Assembly: GCF_000621605.1 (NCBI RefSeq)
Contig: NZ_JHXX01000001.1
Location: 930,001 to 994,000 of the forward strand
Direction: 5' to 3'
Source of the DNA: Butyrivibrio sp. MC2021
GTDB taxonomy: Bacteria; Bacillota; Clostridia; Lachnospirales; Lachnospiraceae
Length of the DNA: 64,000 nucleotides
Shown here in pieces: positions 32,200 through 40,755 of this stretch (position 1 is the stretch's first letter; each line of letters begins with the position of its first letter). The position numbers and the translations under genes are program-made. The notes beneath the pieces were generated by a model. It was not told the DNA's origin and searched no databases. It saw only the letters and a list, made by a program, of their open reading frames with translations.

Positions 32200-32859
32200 T
32201 TATACCCGGTCCAAAATCTCCAATGGATCCTGTACAAATATGTTGTTCCCAGCTCCGGCAGCTATTAACTCCTCTTTGGTTCTAAAGCCCCAGAGGCAGG
32301 AAATGCAGGGAACGCCAAAATTTACTGAGGTCTGGTAATCGATCTCGGAGTCGCCCACGTAGATGCAGTCCTCTTTTTTACTGCCAAGCTCTTCCATAGC
32401 TGCAATACATTCGTCGGGATAGGGCTTTCTTCTGAGCTTGTCTGTGACGCCGATGGCCACTTCCACGCAGTCTCCGAAGTAAGCCTTGCGAAGCTCTTCA
32501 ACTGCTGCCATGGGCTTGTTGGAAACTATGGCCAGCTTGTAGCCCCTCTTTTTGAGCTCCCTAAGAAGCTCCGGGATGTGATGATAGGGCCCTGTCTTGA
32601 TGTTGCAGTGATTCTCATAGTAAACGGAGTACTCCGAGAGAATCCTGTCAAAGTCCGGATTCTCTCTTCCTCCCTGTAATGCTCTCTCGATAAGGACCGC
32701 CGAACCGCTGCCCACCATATGCTTGACCTGATCTATGGAAAAGAGCTCAAGTCCATTCTTTTCCATAACATAGTTCAAAGAATCCGTAAGGTCCTCTATG
32801 GTGTTCAAAAGAGTTCCGTCCATATCAAAAATAATTGTATTGTATTTCATATTAACCAT
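32200..32859 (-). CDS. HAD-family phosphatase, phosphoglycolate-phosphatase-like
   Basis: 219 residues. Motif I IIFDMDGTLLNT (Asp nucleophile and acid), motif II SNKP, motif III Lys in KPYPDE and motif IV VGDSEIDYQTS are all present, with an alpha-helical cap between I and II as in Gph/PgmB-type HADs. It hydrolyses a small phosphorylated substrate not fixed by sequence. Its ATG overlaps the end of carB by 8 nt, so it is translationally coupled to that gene. Confidence 0.88.
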   Translation of the reverse strand: MVNMKYNTIIFDMDGTLLNTIEDLTDSLNYVMEKNGLELFSIDQVKHMVGSGSAVLIERALQGGRENPDFDRILSEYSVYYENHCNIKTGPYHHIPELLRELKKRGYKLAIVSNKPMAAVEELRKAYFGDCVEVAIGVTDKLRRKPYPDECIAAMEELGSKKEDCIYVGDSEIDYQTSVNFGVPCISCLWGFRTKEELIAAGAGNNIFVQDPLEILDRV

Positions 32860-35800
32860 GATATTCCTGCAGAGATCTGATGTTTCCGCAGCCTTTTTCC
32901 TTTACTTCATGAATACCCTCAGCTGCTGCCTTCGCTGCTGCAACTGTGGTGATATAGGTAATGCGGGCCTTGATGGCTGCTCTTCTCAAATAGCCGTCAT
33001 CATGCTCTGCATCTCTTCCTATAGGTGTGTTGATGATAAGATTGACCTCACCGTTCTTGATGACATCCTCTACGTCAGGTCTTCCGCCCTCGTAGTTCTT
33101 CATGATCCTAACAGCCTCAATGCCTGCCTCGGTGATGTTCTCATAGGTCTTACCTGTTGCATAGATCTTGAAGCCTTCCTTTGCAAAACTTCTTGCCAGC
33201 TCAGCTGCAGCAGGCTTATCCTCATCGTTAAGTGAGATAAGTACAGCGCCCTCTGTAGGCAGAGCTGTTCCTGTTGCTTCCTGTGCCTTGTAGAATGCCT
33301 CTCCGGGAGTCTTGGCAAGACCAAGAACCTCTCCTGTGGAACGCATTTCAGGTCCCAGAACAGGGTCAACTTCAGGGAACATATTGAAGGGGAATACTGC
33401 CTCTTTTACGCCGTAGTAAGTAGGCTCTGTGCCCTTCTTAGCCTCTATAAGGTCATGCACAGGTGAAGGTCTTCCTGTAAGCTGTGATGTGATGATGTCT
33501 GTTGCCACAGGAACCATCTTGATGCCGCAAACCTTGGAAACAAGAGGCACTGTACGGGATGCTCTTGGGTTGGCCTCAAGAACGTAAACAGTGTCATCCT
33601 CGATGGCGTACTGCATGTTCATAAGTCCTACAACGTTCATCTCCACAGCAATCTTTCTGGTGTACTCCTCAATGGTCTTAAGGTGCTTCTCGGAGATGTG
33701 CTTGGAAGGAATGATGCAGGCTGAGTCTCCGGAGTGGATACCCGCAAGCTCTATGTGCTCCATAACAGCGGGAACAAATGCCTCTTTTCCGTCGCTGATG
33801 GCATCTGCTTCACACTCAAGAGCATTGTGAAGGAATCTGTCGATGAGGATAGGACGGTCGGGAGTTACACCTACCGCTGCTCTCATGTACTCTTCCATAT
33901 TTGCTTCGTTACGAACGATCTCCATTCCTCTTCCGCCAAGAACAAAGGAAGGACGAACCATTACAGGATAGCCGATTCTTGCGGCAATCTCCTTGGCTCC
34001 TTCTACATCTGATGCCATTCCGGCCTCAGCCATGGGGATTCCCAGCTTCTCCATCATAAGTCTGAACTGGTCTCTGTCCTCTGCAAGATCGATAACTTCC
34101 GGTGTGGTTCCAAGGATATTTACTCCCTCTTCCTTGAGCTTTGCAGCCAGGTTAAGAGGTGTCTGTCCGCCGAACTGTGCGATAACTCCAAGGGGCTTCT
34201 CTTTCTTGTAGATCTGAAGAACATCCTCAAGAGTAAGGGGCTCGAAATAGAGCTTGTCTGAGGTGTCGTAGTCTGTGGAAACAGTCTCAGGGTTACAGTT
34301 GACGATGATGGTCTCAAAGCCAAGCTTCTTAAGAGCAAGGGCCGCATGTACGCAGCAGTAGTCAAACTCGATACCCTGTCCGATACGGTTGGGACCGCCG
34401 CCCAGGATCATGATCTTCTTATTCTCACCCTCAGATAACTTGATAGGATTCTCAAGTCTGTCCTCAGGCTGATATGTTGAGTAGTAATATGCGCTGCCCT
34501 GGGTTCCGTATACATGAACTCCGTCCCAGTTCTCTAAAAGTCCGGCTGCCTCTCTTCCGGCTCTGATATCGTCCTCATTTACGCCGAGGGCCTTAGCCAG
34601 ATATTTATCGGAGAAGCCGTCCTTTTTAGCCTTGATAAGGTCATCCTGTGAAGGAACCTTGCCGGCGTACTTGCTCTTGAGCTCTTCCTCTTCCTCAACC
34701 AGCTCTTTTATCTCATTAAGGAAGTAGTGCTTAACCTTGGTGATGTCAAATAATTCCTCCACGGTCACGCCCTTTTTGATAGCCTCATACATAAGGAAGT
34801 AGCGCTCTGAGGAAGCGTTCTTGAGAAGGCGAAGAAGCTCTTCTTTTGGCATCTTCTCGAACTTCTCGATGCAGCCAAGGCCGTAGCGGTCCTTCTCCAG
34901 AGATCTGATAGCCTTCTGGAAGGCCTCCTTGAAGTTCTTACCGATACTCATAACTTCGCCTACGGCACGCATCTGGGTTCCCAGCTTGTCCTCAACGCCT
35001 CTGAACTTCTCAAAGGCCCAGCGGGCGAACTTAACTACTACATAGTCGCCGTTTGGAACATACTTATCCAGGGTTCCGAACTTGGAATCAGGAAGCTCAG
35101 CCAGGGTAAGTCCTGTAGCAAGCTTGGCTGAAACCAGGGCGATAGGGAAGCCTGTTGCCTTGCTGGCAAGGGCTGATGAACGGGAAGTACGGGGATTGAT
35201 CTCAATAACGATAATGCGGCCGCTCTTAGGATCATGAGCAAACTGAACATTGGTGCCGCCGATAACGCCGATGTGCTCTACAATCTTGTAGGCCTGACGC
35301 TGAAGCTCTCTCTGAAGCTCCTCATCAATTGTGAGCATTGGCGCGGTACAGAAGGAATCACCTGTATGAACACCTACAGGATCAACGTTTTCAATAAAGC
35401 AGACTGTAATCATGTTGTTGTCCTTGTCACGAACAACCTCAAGCTCCAGCTCCTCCCAGCCAAGGATGGACTCCTCAACCAGAACCTGGTGAATAATGGA
35501 AGCCTGAAGACCTCTTGCACATACAGTCTGAAGCTCTTCCTTGTTATAAACAAGTCCGCCGCCGGCACCACCCATGGTGTAAGCGGGACGAAGAACAACG
35601 GGATAGCCCAGCTCATCTGCCTCAGCAAGAGCCTCCTCTATGCTGTAGCACGCCTTGGAACGAGCCATTTCAATGCCAAGCATATCCATGGTCTTCTTAA
35701 ACTCGGTACGGTCCTCACCACGCTCGATGGCGTCAACCTGAACACCGATAACTTTTACATTGTATTTATCGAGGATACCTGCTTTATACAGCTCAGAACA

Positions 35801-36094
35801 AAGATTAAGCCCGGACTGTCCTCCAAGATTCGGAAGAAGAGCATCCGGCCTTTCTTTTTCAATAACAGAAGTAACACGTTCAACATTAAGTGGTTCAATA
35901 TAAGTCTTGTCCGCCATCTCCGGATCTGTCATGATAGTGGCCGGATTGGAATTGACAAGTACAATCTCGTATCCGAGACTTCTAAGGGCCTTACAGGCCT
36001 GAGTTCCGGAATAGTCAAACTCGCAGGCCTGTCCGATAACAATTGGCCCTGAGCCGATAATCAATACTTTGTGGATATCAGTTCTTGCTGCCAT
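32852..36094 (-). CDS. carB: Carbamoyl-phosphate synthase large subunit
   Basis: 1080 residues, normal length. Two homologous ATP-grasp halves are visible (GSGPIVIGQACEFDYSGTQA at the N-terminus and GGGPNRIGQGIEFDYCCVHA in the middle), each followed by its VLRPAYTMGG / MVRPSFVLGG nucleotide site; a C-terminal MGS-like allosteric domain follows (IYATGKTYENITEAGIEAV). It makes carbamoyl phosphate for pyrimidine and arginine synthesis using ammonia from the small subunit. carA is not next to it in the window; upstream is a divergent CapA-type gene, so carB is the first gene of its transcript. Confidence 0.97.
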   Translation of the reverse strand: MAARTDIHKVLIIGSGPIVIGQACEFDYSGTQACKALRSLGYEIVLVNSNPATIMTDPEMADKTYIEPLNVERVTSVIEKERPDALLPNLGGQSGLNLCSELYKAGILDKYNVKVIGVQVDAIERGEDRTEFKKTMDMLGIEMARSKACYSIEEALAEADELGYPVVLRPAYTMGGAGGGLVYNKEELQTVCARGLQASIIHQVLVEESILGWEELELEVVRDKDNNMITVCFIENVDPVGVHTGDSFCTAPMLTIDEELQRELQRQAYKIVEHIGVIGGTNVQFAHDPKSGRIIVIEINPRTSRSSALASKATGFPIALVSAKLATGLTLAELPDSKFGTLDKYVPNGDYVVVKFARWAFEKFRGVEDKLGTQMRAVGEVMSIGKNFKEAFQKAIRSLEKDRYGLGCIEKFEKMPKEELLRLLKNASSERYFLMYEAIKKGVTVEELFDITKVKHYFLNEIKELVEEEEELKSKYAGKVPSQDDLIKAKKDGFSDKYLAKALGVNEDDIRAGREAAGLLENWDGVHVYGTQGSAYYYSTYQPEDRLENPIKLSEGENKKIMILGGGPNRIGQGIEFDYCCVHAALALKKLGFETIIVNCNPETVSTDYDTSDKLYFEPLTLEDVLQIYKKEKPLGVIAQFGGQTPLNLAAKLKEEGVNILGTTPEVIDLAEDRDQFRLMMEKLGIPMAEAGMASDVEGAKEIAARIGYPVMVRPSFVLGGRGMEIVRNEANMEEYMRAAVGVTPDRPILIDRFLHNALECEADAISDGKEAFVPAVMEHIELAGIHSGDSACIIPSKHISEKHLKTIEEYTRKIAVEMNVVGLMNMQYAIEDDTVYVLEANPRASRTVPLVSKVCGIKMVPVATDIITSQLTGRPSPVHDLIEAKKGTEPTYYGVKEAVFPFNMFPEVDPVLGPEMRSTGEVLGLAKTPGEAFYKAQEATGTALPTEGAVLISLNDEDKPAAAELARSFAKEGFKIYATGKTYENITEAGIEAVRIMKNYEGGRPDVEDVIKNGEVNLIINTPIGRDAEHDDGYLRRAAIKARITYITTVAAAKAAAEGIHEVKEKGCGNIRSLQEYHG

Positions 36095-36130
36095 GGTATT
36101 CCTCCCAATTTCTTTTTCATATTCTTATAC

Positions 36131-36159
36131 ATTATATTTTTCAAAAGGGTCTGTGGCAA
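36131..36159 (-). promoter_or_regulatory. Promoter of carB
   Basis: TTGCCA (36154-36159), 17 nt, perfect TATAAT (36131-36136) on the minus strand, about 37 nt upstream of the ATG. No uracil-type attenuator or other riboswitch is visible in the short leader. Confidence 0.75.
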
Positions 36160-36251
36160 GGAGTAAATTTACTTTATTTAATGTTATACTAAAGGGTAGG
36201 AACATACCTTAGTCGGCATTAAAAAACATCAAGTTTTTATGGGGTGAAAGT

Positions 36252-37589
36252 ATGAAAAAAGTCATCTTGAACACTTTGGCGGTCCTTACTGCCATAACGC
36301 TTGTTCTAATCGGCGCCGCCAGCATCCTGGCTGTCAGAATGACAGTCATCGAGGCTGAAGCAACTCTCGCATCGGATTCCTCATCAGAAATTTCATCAAT
36401 TGAATTAGCCTCTGAGGCCGCAAGCACTGACGCTGAACCGGAAGAAGCTGCCGCCGAAAGCTCTCTTATAGCTGCGGCGGAAAAAGAGGAACCCGATACT
36501 CCCGAGGTCCCGGAAGAGGTCATAGAGCCGGACACCGTAACCGTAGTAATGGTAGGAGATATCCTTCTTCACATGCCCATTGAAAACGCCTCCAAGGATG
36601 AGAACGGCAACTACGACTTCAATCCCATCTTCGCCAATATGAAGGACGAGATCATCGCCGCTGACATCGCCATTGTGAATCAGGAAGTAATTATCGGAGG
36701 CGAGGAGCTTGGCATCTCAGGATACCCCTGCTTCAACGCTCCATATCCTATCGGAGACGCCCTTGTTAATGCCGGATTCGACGTTGTTCTCCACGCCACC
36801 AATCACGCCCTGGACAAGGGAAAAACAGGCCTTATGAACACCATAAACTATTGGAGAGACAATCATCCTGATATAACAGTGTTGGGAATAAACGAAACCG
36901 AGGAAGATAAAGAGCGTGTCGATATCATCGAGAAAAACGGCATAAAGATTGCCATTCTGAATTATACCTACGGAACCAACGGAATCCCAATGCCCGGCGG
37001 TATGCCCTATGCAGTGGATCTTCTTGAAGAAGAAAAGGTAAAACAGGACCTTGCCTACGCTGAGGAAAACGCCGATTTCACCATTGTATGCCCCCACTGG
37101 GGAACAGAATACAATCTTGGAACAGACAATATGCAGCAAAAATGGGCTGCCATCTTCAGGGAAGGTGGAGCTGACCTTGTCATCGGAGCTCATCCCCATG
37201 TCATAGAGCCTGTGGAATTTATGGAGGATGAAGCTCCCGGTCACAGCAACAACCACGGAGGCGGCGATATGCTGGTGTACTACTCTCTCGGTAATTTCGT
37301 CAGCTGGACCTCCTCCTCGGGCCCCGGCATCACCAAGCGAATGGTGGGAGGCATGGCCAATGTCACCATAGAAAAAGAGCCCGAAGGCGAAGCTGTTATC
37401 TCAGATCACAGCGTAGAGGCCCTGGTGGCCCATCTCTCCAGACAGCACAATGGAGTAAGCGTCTACCGCCTCACAAGCTACACCGAAGAGCAGGCAGCCA
37501 CCAATGCAATAGATATTCAGGACAACTCTTTCTCCAGACAGCAATGCGTGGATATCTGCCACGAAGTATGGGGGATGGACTGGAAATAA
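36252..37589 (+). CDS. CapA-family (poly-gamma-glutamate synthesis type) metallophosphatase-like protein
   Basis: 445 residues. An N-terminal membrane anchor (LAVLTAITLVLIGAASIL) and a Ser/Ala/Glu-rich linker (about 35-90) put the folded part outside the cell. The calcineurin-like metal motifs are VMVGDILLH, IVNQEVII, LHATNHALDKG, CPHWGTEY and GAHPHVIEPVE. CapA proteins attach or process poly-gamma-glutamate or act on related surface polymers; none of the other cap genes are here, so the substrate is open. GGGGTG site; a TATACT box lies at 36185-36190 with no good -35. Confidence 0.85.
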   Translation: MKKVILNTLAVLTAITLVLIGAASILAVRMTVIEAEATLASDSSSEISSIELASEAASTDAEPEEAAAESSLIAAAEKEEPDTPEVPEEVIEPDTVTVVMVGDILLHMPIENASKDENGNYDFNPIFANMKDEIIAADIAIVNQEVIIGGEELGISGYPCFNAPYPIGDALVNAGFDVVLHATNHALDKGKTGLMNTINYWRDNHPDITVLGINETEEDKERVDIIEKNGIKIAILNYTYGTNGIPMPGGMPYAVDLLEEEKVKQDLAYAEENADFTIVCPHWGTEYNLGTDNMQQKWAAIFREGGADLVIGAHPHVIEPVEFMEDEAPGHSNNHGGGDMLVYYSLGNFVSWTSSSGPGITKRMVGGMANVTIEKEPEGEAVISDHSVEALVAHLSRQHNGVSVYRLTSYTEEQAATNAIDIQDNSFSRQQCVDICHEVWGMDWK

Positions 37590-37606
37590 TATGAGACTAA
37601 TAAAAA

Positions 37607-37637
37607 GGAACCCGTTCATAGAACTGATTCCTTTTTT
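37607..37637 (+). terminator. Terminator of the CapA-type gene
   Basis: GGAACCCGTTC-ATA-GAACTGATTCC (9 of 11 pairs) followed by six T. It is very similar in sequence to the tRNA terminator at 37801-37831. Confidence 0.85.
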
Positions 37638-37640
37638 CAT

Positions 37641-37660
37641 TCGTGCCAATGAAGGAACTT
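37641..37660 (-). other. Possible remnant of a tRNA-Leu 3' end
   Basis: TCGTGCCAATGAAGGAACTT matches TCGTGCGGAAGAAGGGACTT of the intact tRNA 3' end (37841-37860) at about 15 of 20 positions, and the terminators before both copies also match. It looks like a degenerate duplicate lying just before hairpin element copy 3. Confidence 0.45.
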
Positions 37661-37782
37661 TGTGCAGAGCACTTAGTGAGGTCCTTTCGAGCTTAGTGCG
37701 AGCCATGGGTGAACACTTGACGAGGTTCTTTCGAGTCTAGTGTGAATCCCAGAACCCTTGCAGCGTAGCTGCTGGGTGAGAG
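37661..37782. repeat. Tandem-hairpin element, copy 3
   Basis: 122 bp. Hairpin A is GCACTTAG-(15)-CTTAGTGC; hairpin B is ACACTTGA-(15)-TCTAGTGT, where the closing pair next to the loop is A-T instead of G-C and the outer pair is restored, both compensatory against copies 1 and 2. The third hairpin keeps ACCC/GGGT but carries a different, longer stem (GCAGC-GTA-GCTGC). Confidence 0.85.
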
Positions 37783-37800
37783 TACCTCTTCCACAGGAAT

Positions 37801-37831
37801 AAAAAAGGAACCAGTTCCGCGAACTGATTCC
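37801..37831 (-). terminator. Intrinsic terminator of the tRNA-Leu pair
   Basis: Minus strand: GGAATCAGTTC-GCG-GAACTGGTTCC (37821-37831 with 37807-37817) followed by six U. Plus-strand T-run also present, so it can act in both directions. Confidence 0.9.
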
Positions 37832-37843
37832 TTTTTTTATTCG

Positions 37844-37927
37844 TGCGGAAGAAGGGACTTGAACCCTCACGATGTAAGCATCACAAGATCCTTAGTCTTG
37901 CTCGTCTGCCAATTCCGACACTTCCGC
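37844..37927 (-). tRNA. tRNA-Leu (anticodon AAG), second copy
   Basis: Acceptor GCGGAAG (37921-37927) with CTTCCGC (37845-37851), discriminator A, anticodon loop CTAAGGA. It differs from the copy at 32024 only in the T-arm (G-C pair GAGGG...CCCTT versus GTGGG...CCCAT). No encoded CCA. Confidence 0.93.
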
Positions 37928-37975
37928 ATATGAAATTTATCAAAAACCTCATCCATTGCACCAGGAAAAACCTAG

Positions 37976-38058
37976 TGCAGGAGAAGGGACTTGAACCCTC
38001 ATGTTGTTGCCAACACATGGACCTGAACCATGCGCGTCTGCCATTCCGCCACTCCTGC
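37976..38058 (-). tRNA. tRNA-Leu (anticodon CAG)
   Basis: Acceptor GCAGGAG (38052-38058) with CTCCTGC (37977-37983), anticodon loop TTCAGGT on a CATGG/CCATG stem, giving CAG; long variable arm, discriminator A, no CCA. It is cotranscribed with the tRNA-Leu(AAG) 48 nt downstream. Confidence 0.93.
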
Positions 38059-38071
38059 AAGCAACTATTGT

Positions 38072-38100
38072 ATAATACCGATTTTTTGGCTCTATGTCAA
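38072..38100 (-). promoter_or_regulatory. Promoter of the tRNA-Leu pair
   Basis: Perfect TTGACA (38095-38100), 17 nt, TATTAT (38072-38077) on the minus strand, 14 nt before the mature tRNA. Confidence 0.88.
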
Positions 38101-38208
38101 TAGCTTTTTCAAAAATAATGCATTTAACTTATATTTAATTATTTCATTCACGCATTATAGTATAAAATGTTATCAGGAGCCTGTACTGTAGGGCAGAGGG
38201 CGATTTTC

Positions 38209-39573
38209 ATGAATAATAAAATGACGAAGGGTAAACCCCTTCCAATAATTCTTAAATTTGTGATTCCAATCTTTCTGGGCTTTGTTTTCCAGCAGTTCTA
38301 CAACATGGTAGATACCGTCATAGTGGGCCGCTTCGTAAGTCCCGGCGCCCTTGCAGCAGTTGGTTCAACCGGAACTATAATGTTTCTGGTAATGGGCCTT
38401 GCCAACGGAATGACAACGGGCTATACAGTTCTTATAAGCCAGAAGTTCGGCGCAGGGGACAAGGAAGGCACAAGGCGCGCCTTTGTCAATGCCATACTTC
38501 TGGGCATTATCAGCACTGCCATCATAACTGTGATCTCCTATCTGATCATGCATCCACTTCTCAAACTCATGAATACCCCGGCGGATATCTACGATGACGC
38601 CTATGCATATATCATAACCATATGCCTGGGAAGCTTTGCCCTCATCGGCTATAACCTTCTGGCAGCTTCTCTCCGCGCCATCGGAAACAGCAGAACTCCG
38701 CTGTATTTCCTGATACTTGCAGCTCTTTTAAACATCGTCCTTGATCTGGTGTTTATCATAGGTCTTAAGCTCGGAACCTTCGGAGCAGCCCTTGCCACTG
38801 ACGTTTCCCAGGGCGTATCTGCTCTTTTGTGCATCATCTATATCATCAGAAAAATAGATGTCCTTAAGCCTCACAAATCAGACTGGCACCTCAATAAGGA
38901 CTACAGCTTCAAGCAGCTTAATATCGGCATTCCCATGGCTCTGCAGTTCGGTATCACCGCCTCCGGAACCATGGTCATGCAGGCTTCAATAAACATTTAC
39001 GGTTCGGTGGCTGTAGGAGGCTTCACCGCAGCAGGAAAAGTCATCAATCTCATGACCGCAGGTATGCCCTCTCTGGGCCAGACCATGGCCGCCTATGTGG
39101 GCCAGAACTACGGCTACGGAGACCTTGATAGAGTTCATCAGGGCACCAAAGACGCCATGAAGATTGCTGTGGTATATTCACTTCTGAATGCAGTCCTGAG
39201 CCTTGTACTTCTTCCAAAAGTCATCAGCCTCTTCTTCGACAGCGGCGTGGACTTGTCCTCATACATGCCTTATGCCTGGACCTATGTAAATGAGTGTATT
39301 CTCTTCTATATTCCTCTTGGAATGATATTCATCTACAGAAATGCCATGCAGGCCTGTGGCTATGGAAAAACAGCCCTTACCCTTGGTATCGTCGAGCTAC
39401 TGACAAGACTTGCCACTGCCTTCATCTCCATGAAAATTGGCAGCTACGCCCTGGCTGTTGCAGGGGACGGACTGGCCTGGCTTACCGCAGGTATTTTCTC
39501 CATCATCTTATATCTGTTTGTTCTTAAACACATAAGAAAAAGCTTCGCTGCGGCGCACCACAGCGAAGCCTGA
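38209..39573 (+). CDS. MATE-family efflux transporter
   Basis: 454 residues from the ATG at 38209 (site AGAGGG); the frame opens at 38167 without a site. About 12 hydrophobic segments in two similar halves, with the MATE signature region IPIFLGFVFQQFYNMVDTV and VGRFVSPGALAAVG near the N-terminus. It exports cationic or other small compounds using a sodium or proton gradient. Monocistronic; its last codons encode a hairpin used as terminator by the convergent gene. A weak TATAGT box lies at 38156. Confidence 0.93.
   Translation: MNNKMTKGKPLPIILKFVIPIFLGFVFQQFYNMVDTVIVGRFVSPGALAAVGSTGTIMFLVMGLANGMTTGYTVLISQKFGAGDKEGTRRAFVNAILLGIISTAIITVISYLIMHPLLKLMNTPADIYDDAYAYIITICLGSFALIGYNLLAASLRAIGNSRTPLYFLILAALLNIVLDLVFIIGLKLGTFGAALATDVSQGVSALLCIIYIIRKIDVLKPHKSDWHLNKDYSFKQLNIGIPMALQFGITASGTMVMQASINIYGSVAVGGFTAAGKVINLMTAGMPSLGQTMAAYVGQNYGYGDLDRVHQGTKDAMKIAVVYSLLNAVLSLVLLPKVISLFFDSGVDLSSYMPYAWTYVNECILFYIPLGMIFIYRNAMQACGYGKTALTLGIVELLTRLATAFISMKIGSYALAVAGDGLAWLTAGIFSIILYLFVLKHIRKSFAAAHHSEA
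39536..39569 (-). terminator. Terminator of the small membrane protein, embedded in the MATE coding end
   Basis: Minus strand: GCTTCGCTG (39561-39569) pairs perfectly with CAGCGAAGC (39542-39550), 10-nt loop, then TTTTTC. It lies inside the last codons of the convergent MATE gene. Confidence 0.75.
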
Positions 39574-39597
39574 AAATCAAATATATAATCTGGATTA

Positions 39598-39936
39598 TTA
39601 TACCCTTATCTGTGCCAGCTTATCGGCATATCCGCTAAGCTTTTTAACAATGTCACCCAGTTTTCTGTAGGACAAAGAAAGAAATGCTGTCGCAAGAGCC
39701 ATCACTGCAGCACAGATGTAATGTACCCAGGATGCTGTTCCCAGCGCAGCTGACAAAAAGATGCAGGCGCAGATAAGAAGTCCCATTACAGCAATAAGAC
39801 ATCTGACCATATCCTGATGGAGCATGCTTATCTCAAGCTGGATTCCCTGTCTCTCGGCCCTGATCTCCTCTTCTGATAATACGTCATAGTCAAGCTTCTC
39901 AAAGTGTCTGATGTACTCCCTAAACCTTTTCTCCAT
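39598..39936 (-). CDS. Small membrane protein with two transmembrane helices
   Basis: 112 residues. A charged helical N-terminus (EKRFREYIRHFEKLDYDVLS) precedes two membrane helices at about 46-66 and 70-88, followed by a short charged helix. No family recognised. A GGGGG site precedes the ATG. Both ends probably face the cytoplasm. Confidence 0.75.
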   Translation of the reverse strand: MEKRFREYIRHFEKLDYDVLSEEEIRAERQGIQLEISMLHQDMVRCLIAVMGLLICACIFLSAALGTASWVHYICAAVMALATAFLSLSYRKLGDIVKKLSGYADKLAQIRV

Positions 39937-39986
39937 AGTTCCCCCTTTATTTATGACTTATTCCCAGTTCCTACAATTATAATACG

Positions 39987-40730
39987 CTATTTCGCACATT
40001 CAAGCAAAGCCTTATTTAAACTGTCATTTTGATCTATTGCCTCGTCTATGTCACACCCTTCCTGGTCAGTGGCACATTCGCCGCAGATATCCACTGCTAT
40101 CACGTTTCGTTTTGCCAGGATTTCTTTTACAAAAAGGCATAGCTGCGCGGTCTCCATCTCTCCCTGATCCCAGTTGGTAACAAGCTCGTCCCCGGTGACA
40201 ACATCCTTGTCTATAGACAGATATACCGGATACCCGGTATTTGGAAGCATTATACCATCCTTGAAAACATCCTGTATGTCGTAGAAAAATGCTCTTTTCC
40301 TGTCTTCTTCCTCCAGCTTCTCAATAAGCTCTCTGTCAGCCCCAATAATATGTACATCCCTCACAAACTCATTTTTATCAAGGACTTCCTTCACCCAACC
40401 GCCGCAGGATAAAATATCCCCGAACATAGGAGGCTGCATATCGGGATGATGGTCCAGTACCACCAGTGAAAAGGGCTCTTTTACCTGCTTGGCCAAAATA
40501 GCTGACATATAGTGATAATTGCCGGAATCGATAAAGCGGATTCCGCCCGGGGGTATCTTTTCCTCTTCAATGATTCTTTGGATCTCGGCAACCGCCTCAT
40601 CATCGCACATGCAATTGGTTCCTGATATCCCCTTCATATCAAGCACGTGAAAAGAGCCTTTATCCTCAAGATAAAAGCTCTCATAATCATATATTCCGGA
40701 AAAATTAAAAACCCAGGTATTAGTATCCAT
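39987..40730 (-). CDS. Arginase/ureohydrolase-fold protein
   Basis: 247 residues. The metal-binding set of the arginase fold is present: H73 (SGNYHY), D93-H95-D97 (VLDHHPDM, the equivalent of DAHxD) and D174/D176 (YLSIDKDVV, the equivalent of SxDxDxxDP). It should therefore be a binuclear-metal hydrolase acting on a guanidino- or amidino-type substrate, or the related formimidoyl type; the substrate loop does not match arginase or agmatinase. It is smaller than arginase (about 300). GAGG site. The mecA gene lies 25 nt upstream on the same strand, so the two may be cotranscribed. Confidence 0.8.
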   Translation of the reverse strand: MDTNTWVFNFSGIYDYESFYLEDKGSFHVLDMKGISGTNCMCDDEAVAEIQRIIEEEKIPPGGIRFIDSGNYHYMSAILAKQVKEPFSLVVLDHHPDMQPPMFGDILSCGGWVKEVLDKNEFVRDVHIIGADRELIEKLEEEDRKRAFFYDIQDVFKDGIMLPNTGYPVYLSIDKDVVTGDELVTNWDQGEMETAQLCLFVKEILAKRNVIAVDICGECATDQEGCDIDEAIDQNDSLNKALLECAK

Positions 40731-40755
40731 ATAGCCTCATATTATGATGTCGTAT

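Noticed and set aside
35234-36052. 272-codon plus-strand frame inside carB
   Set aside because: Antisense to highly conserved carB sequence; no start signals.
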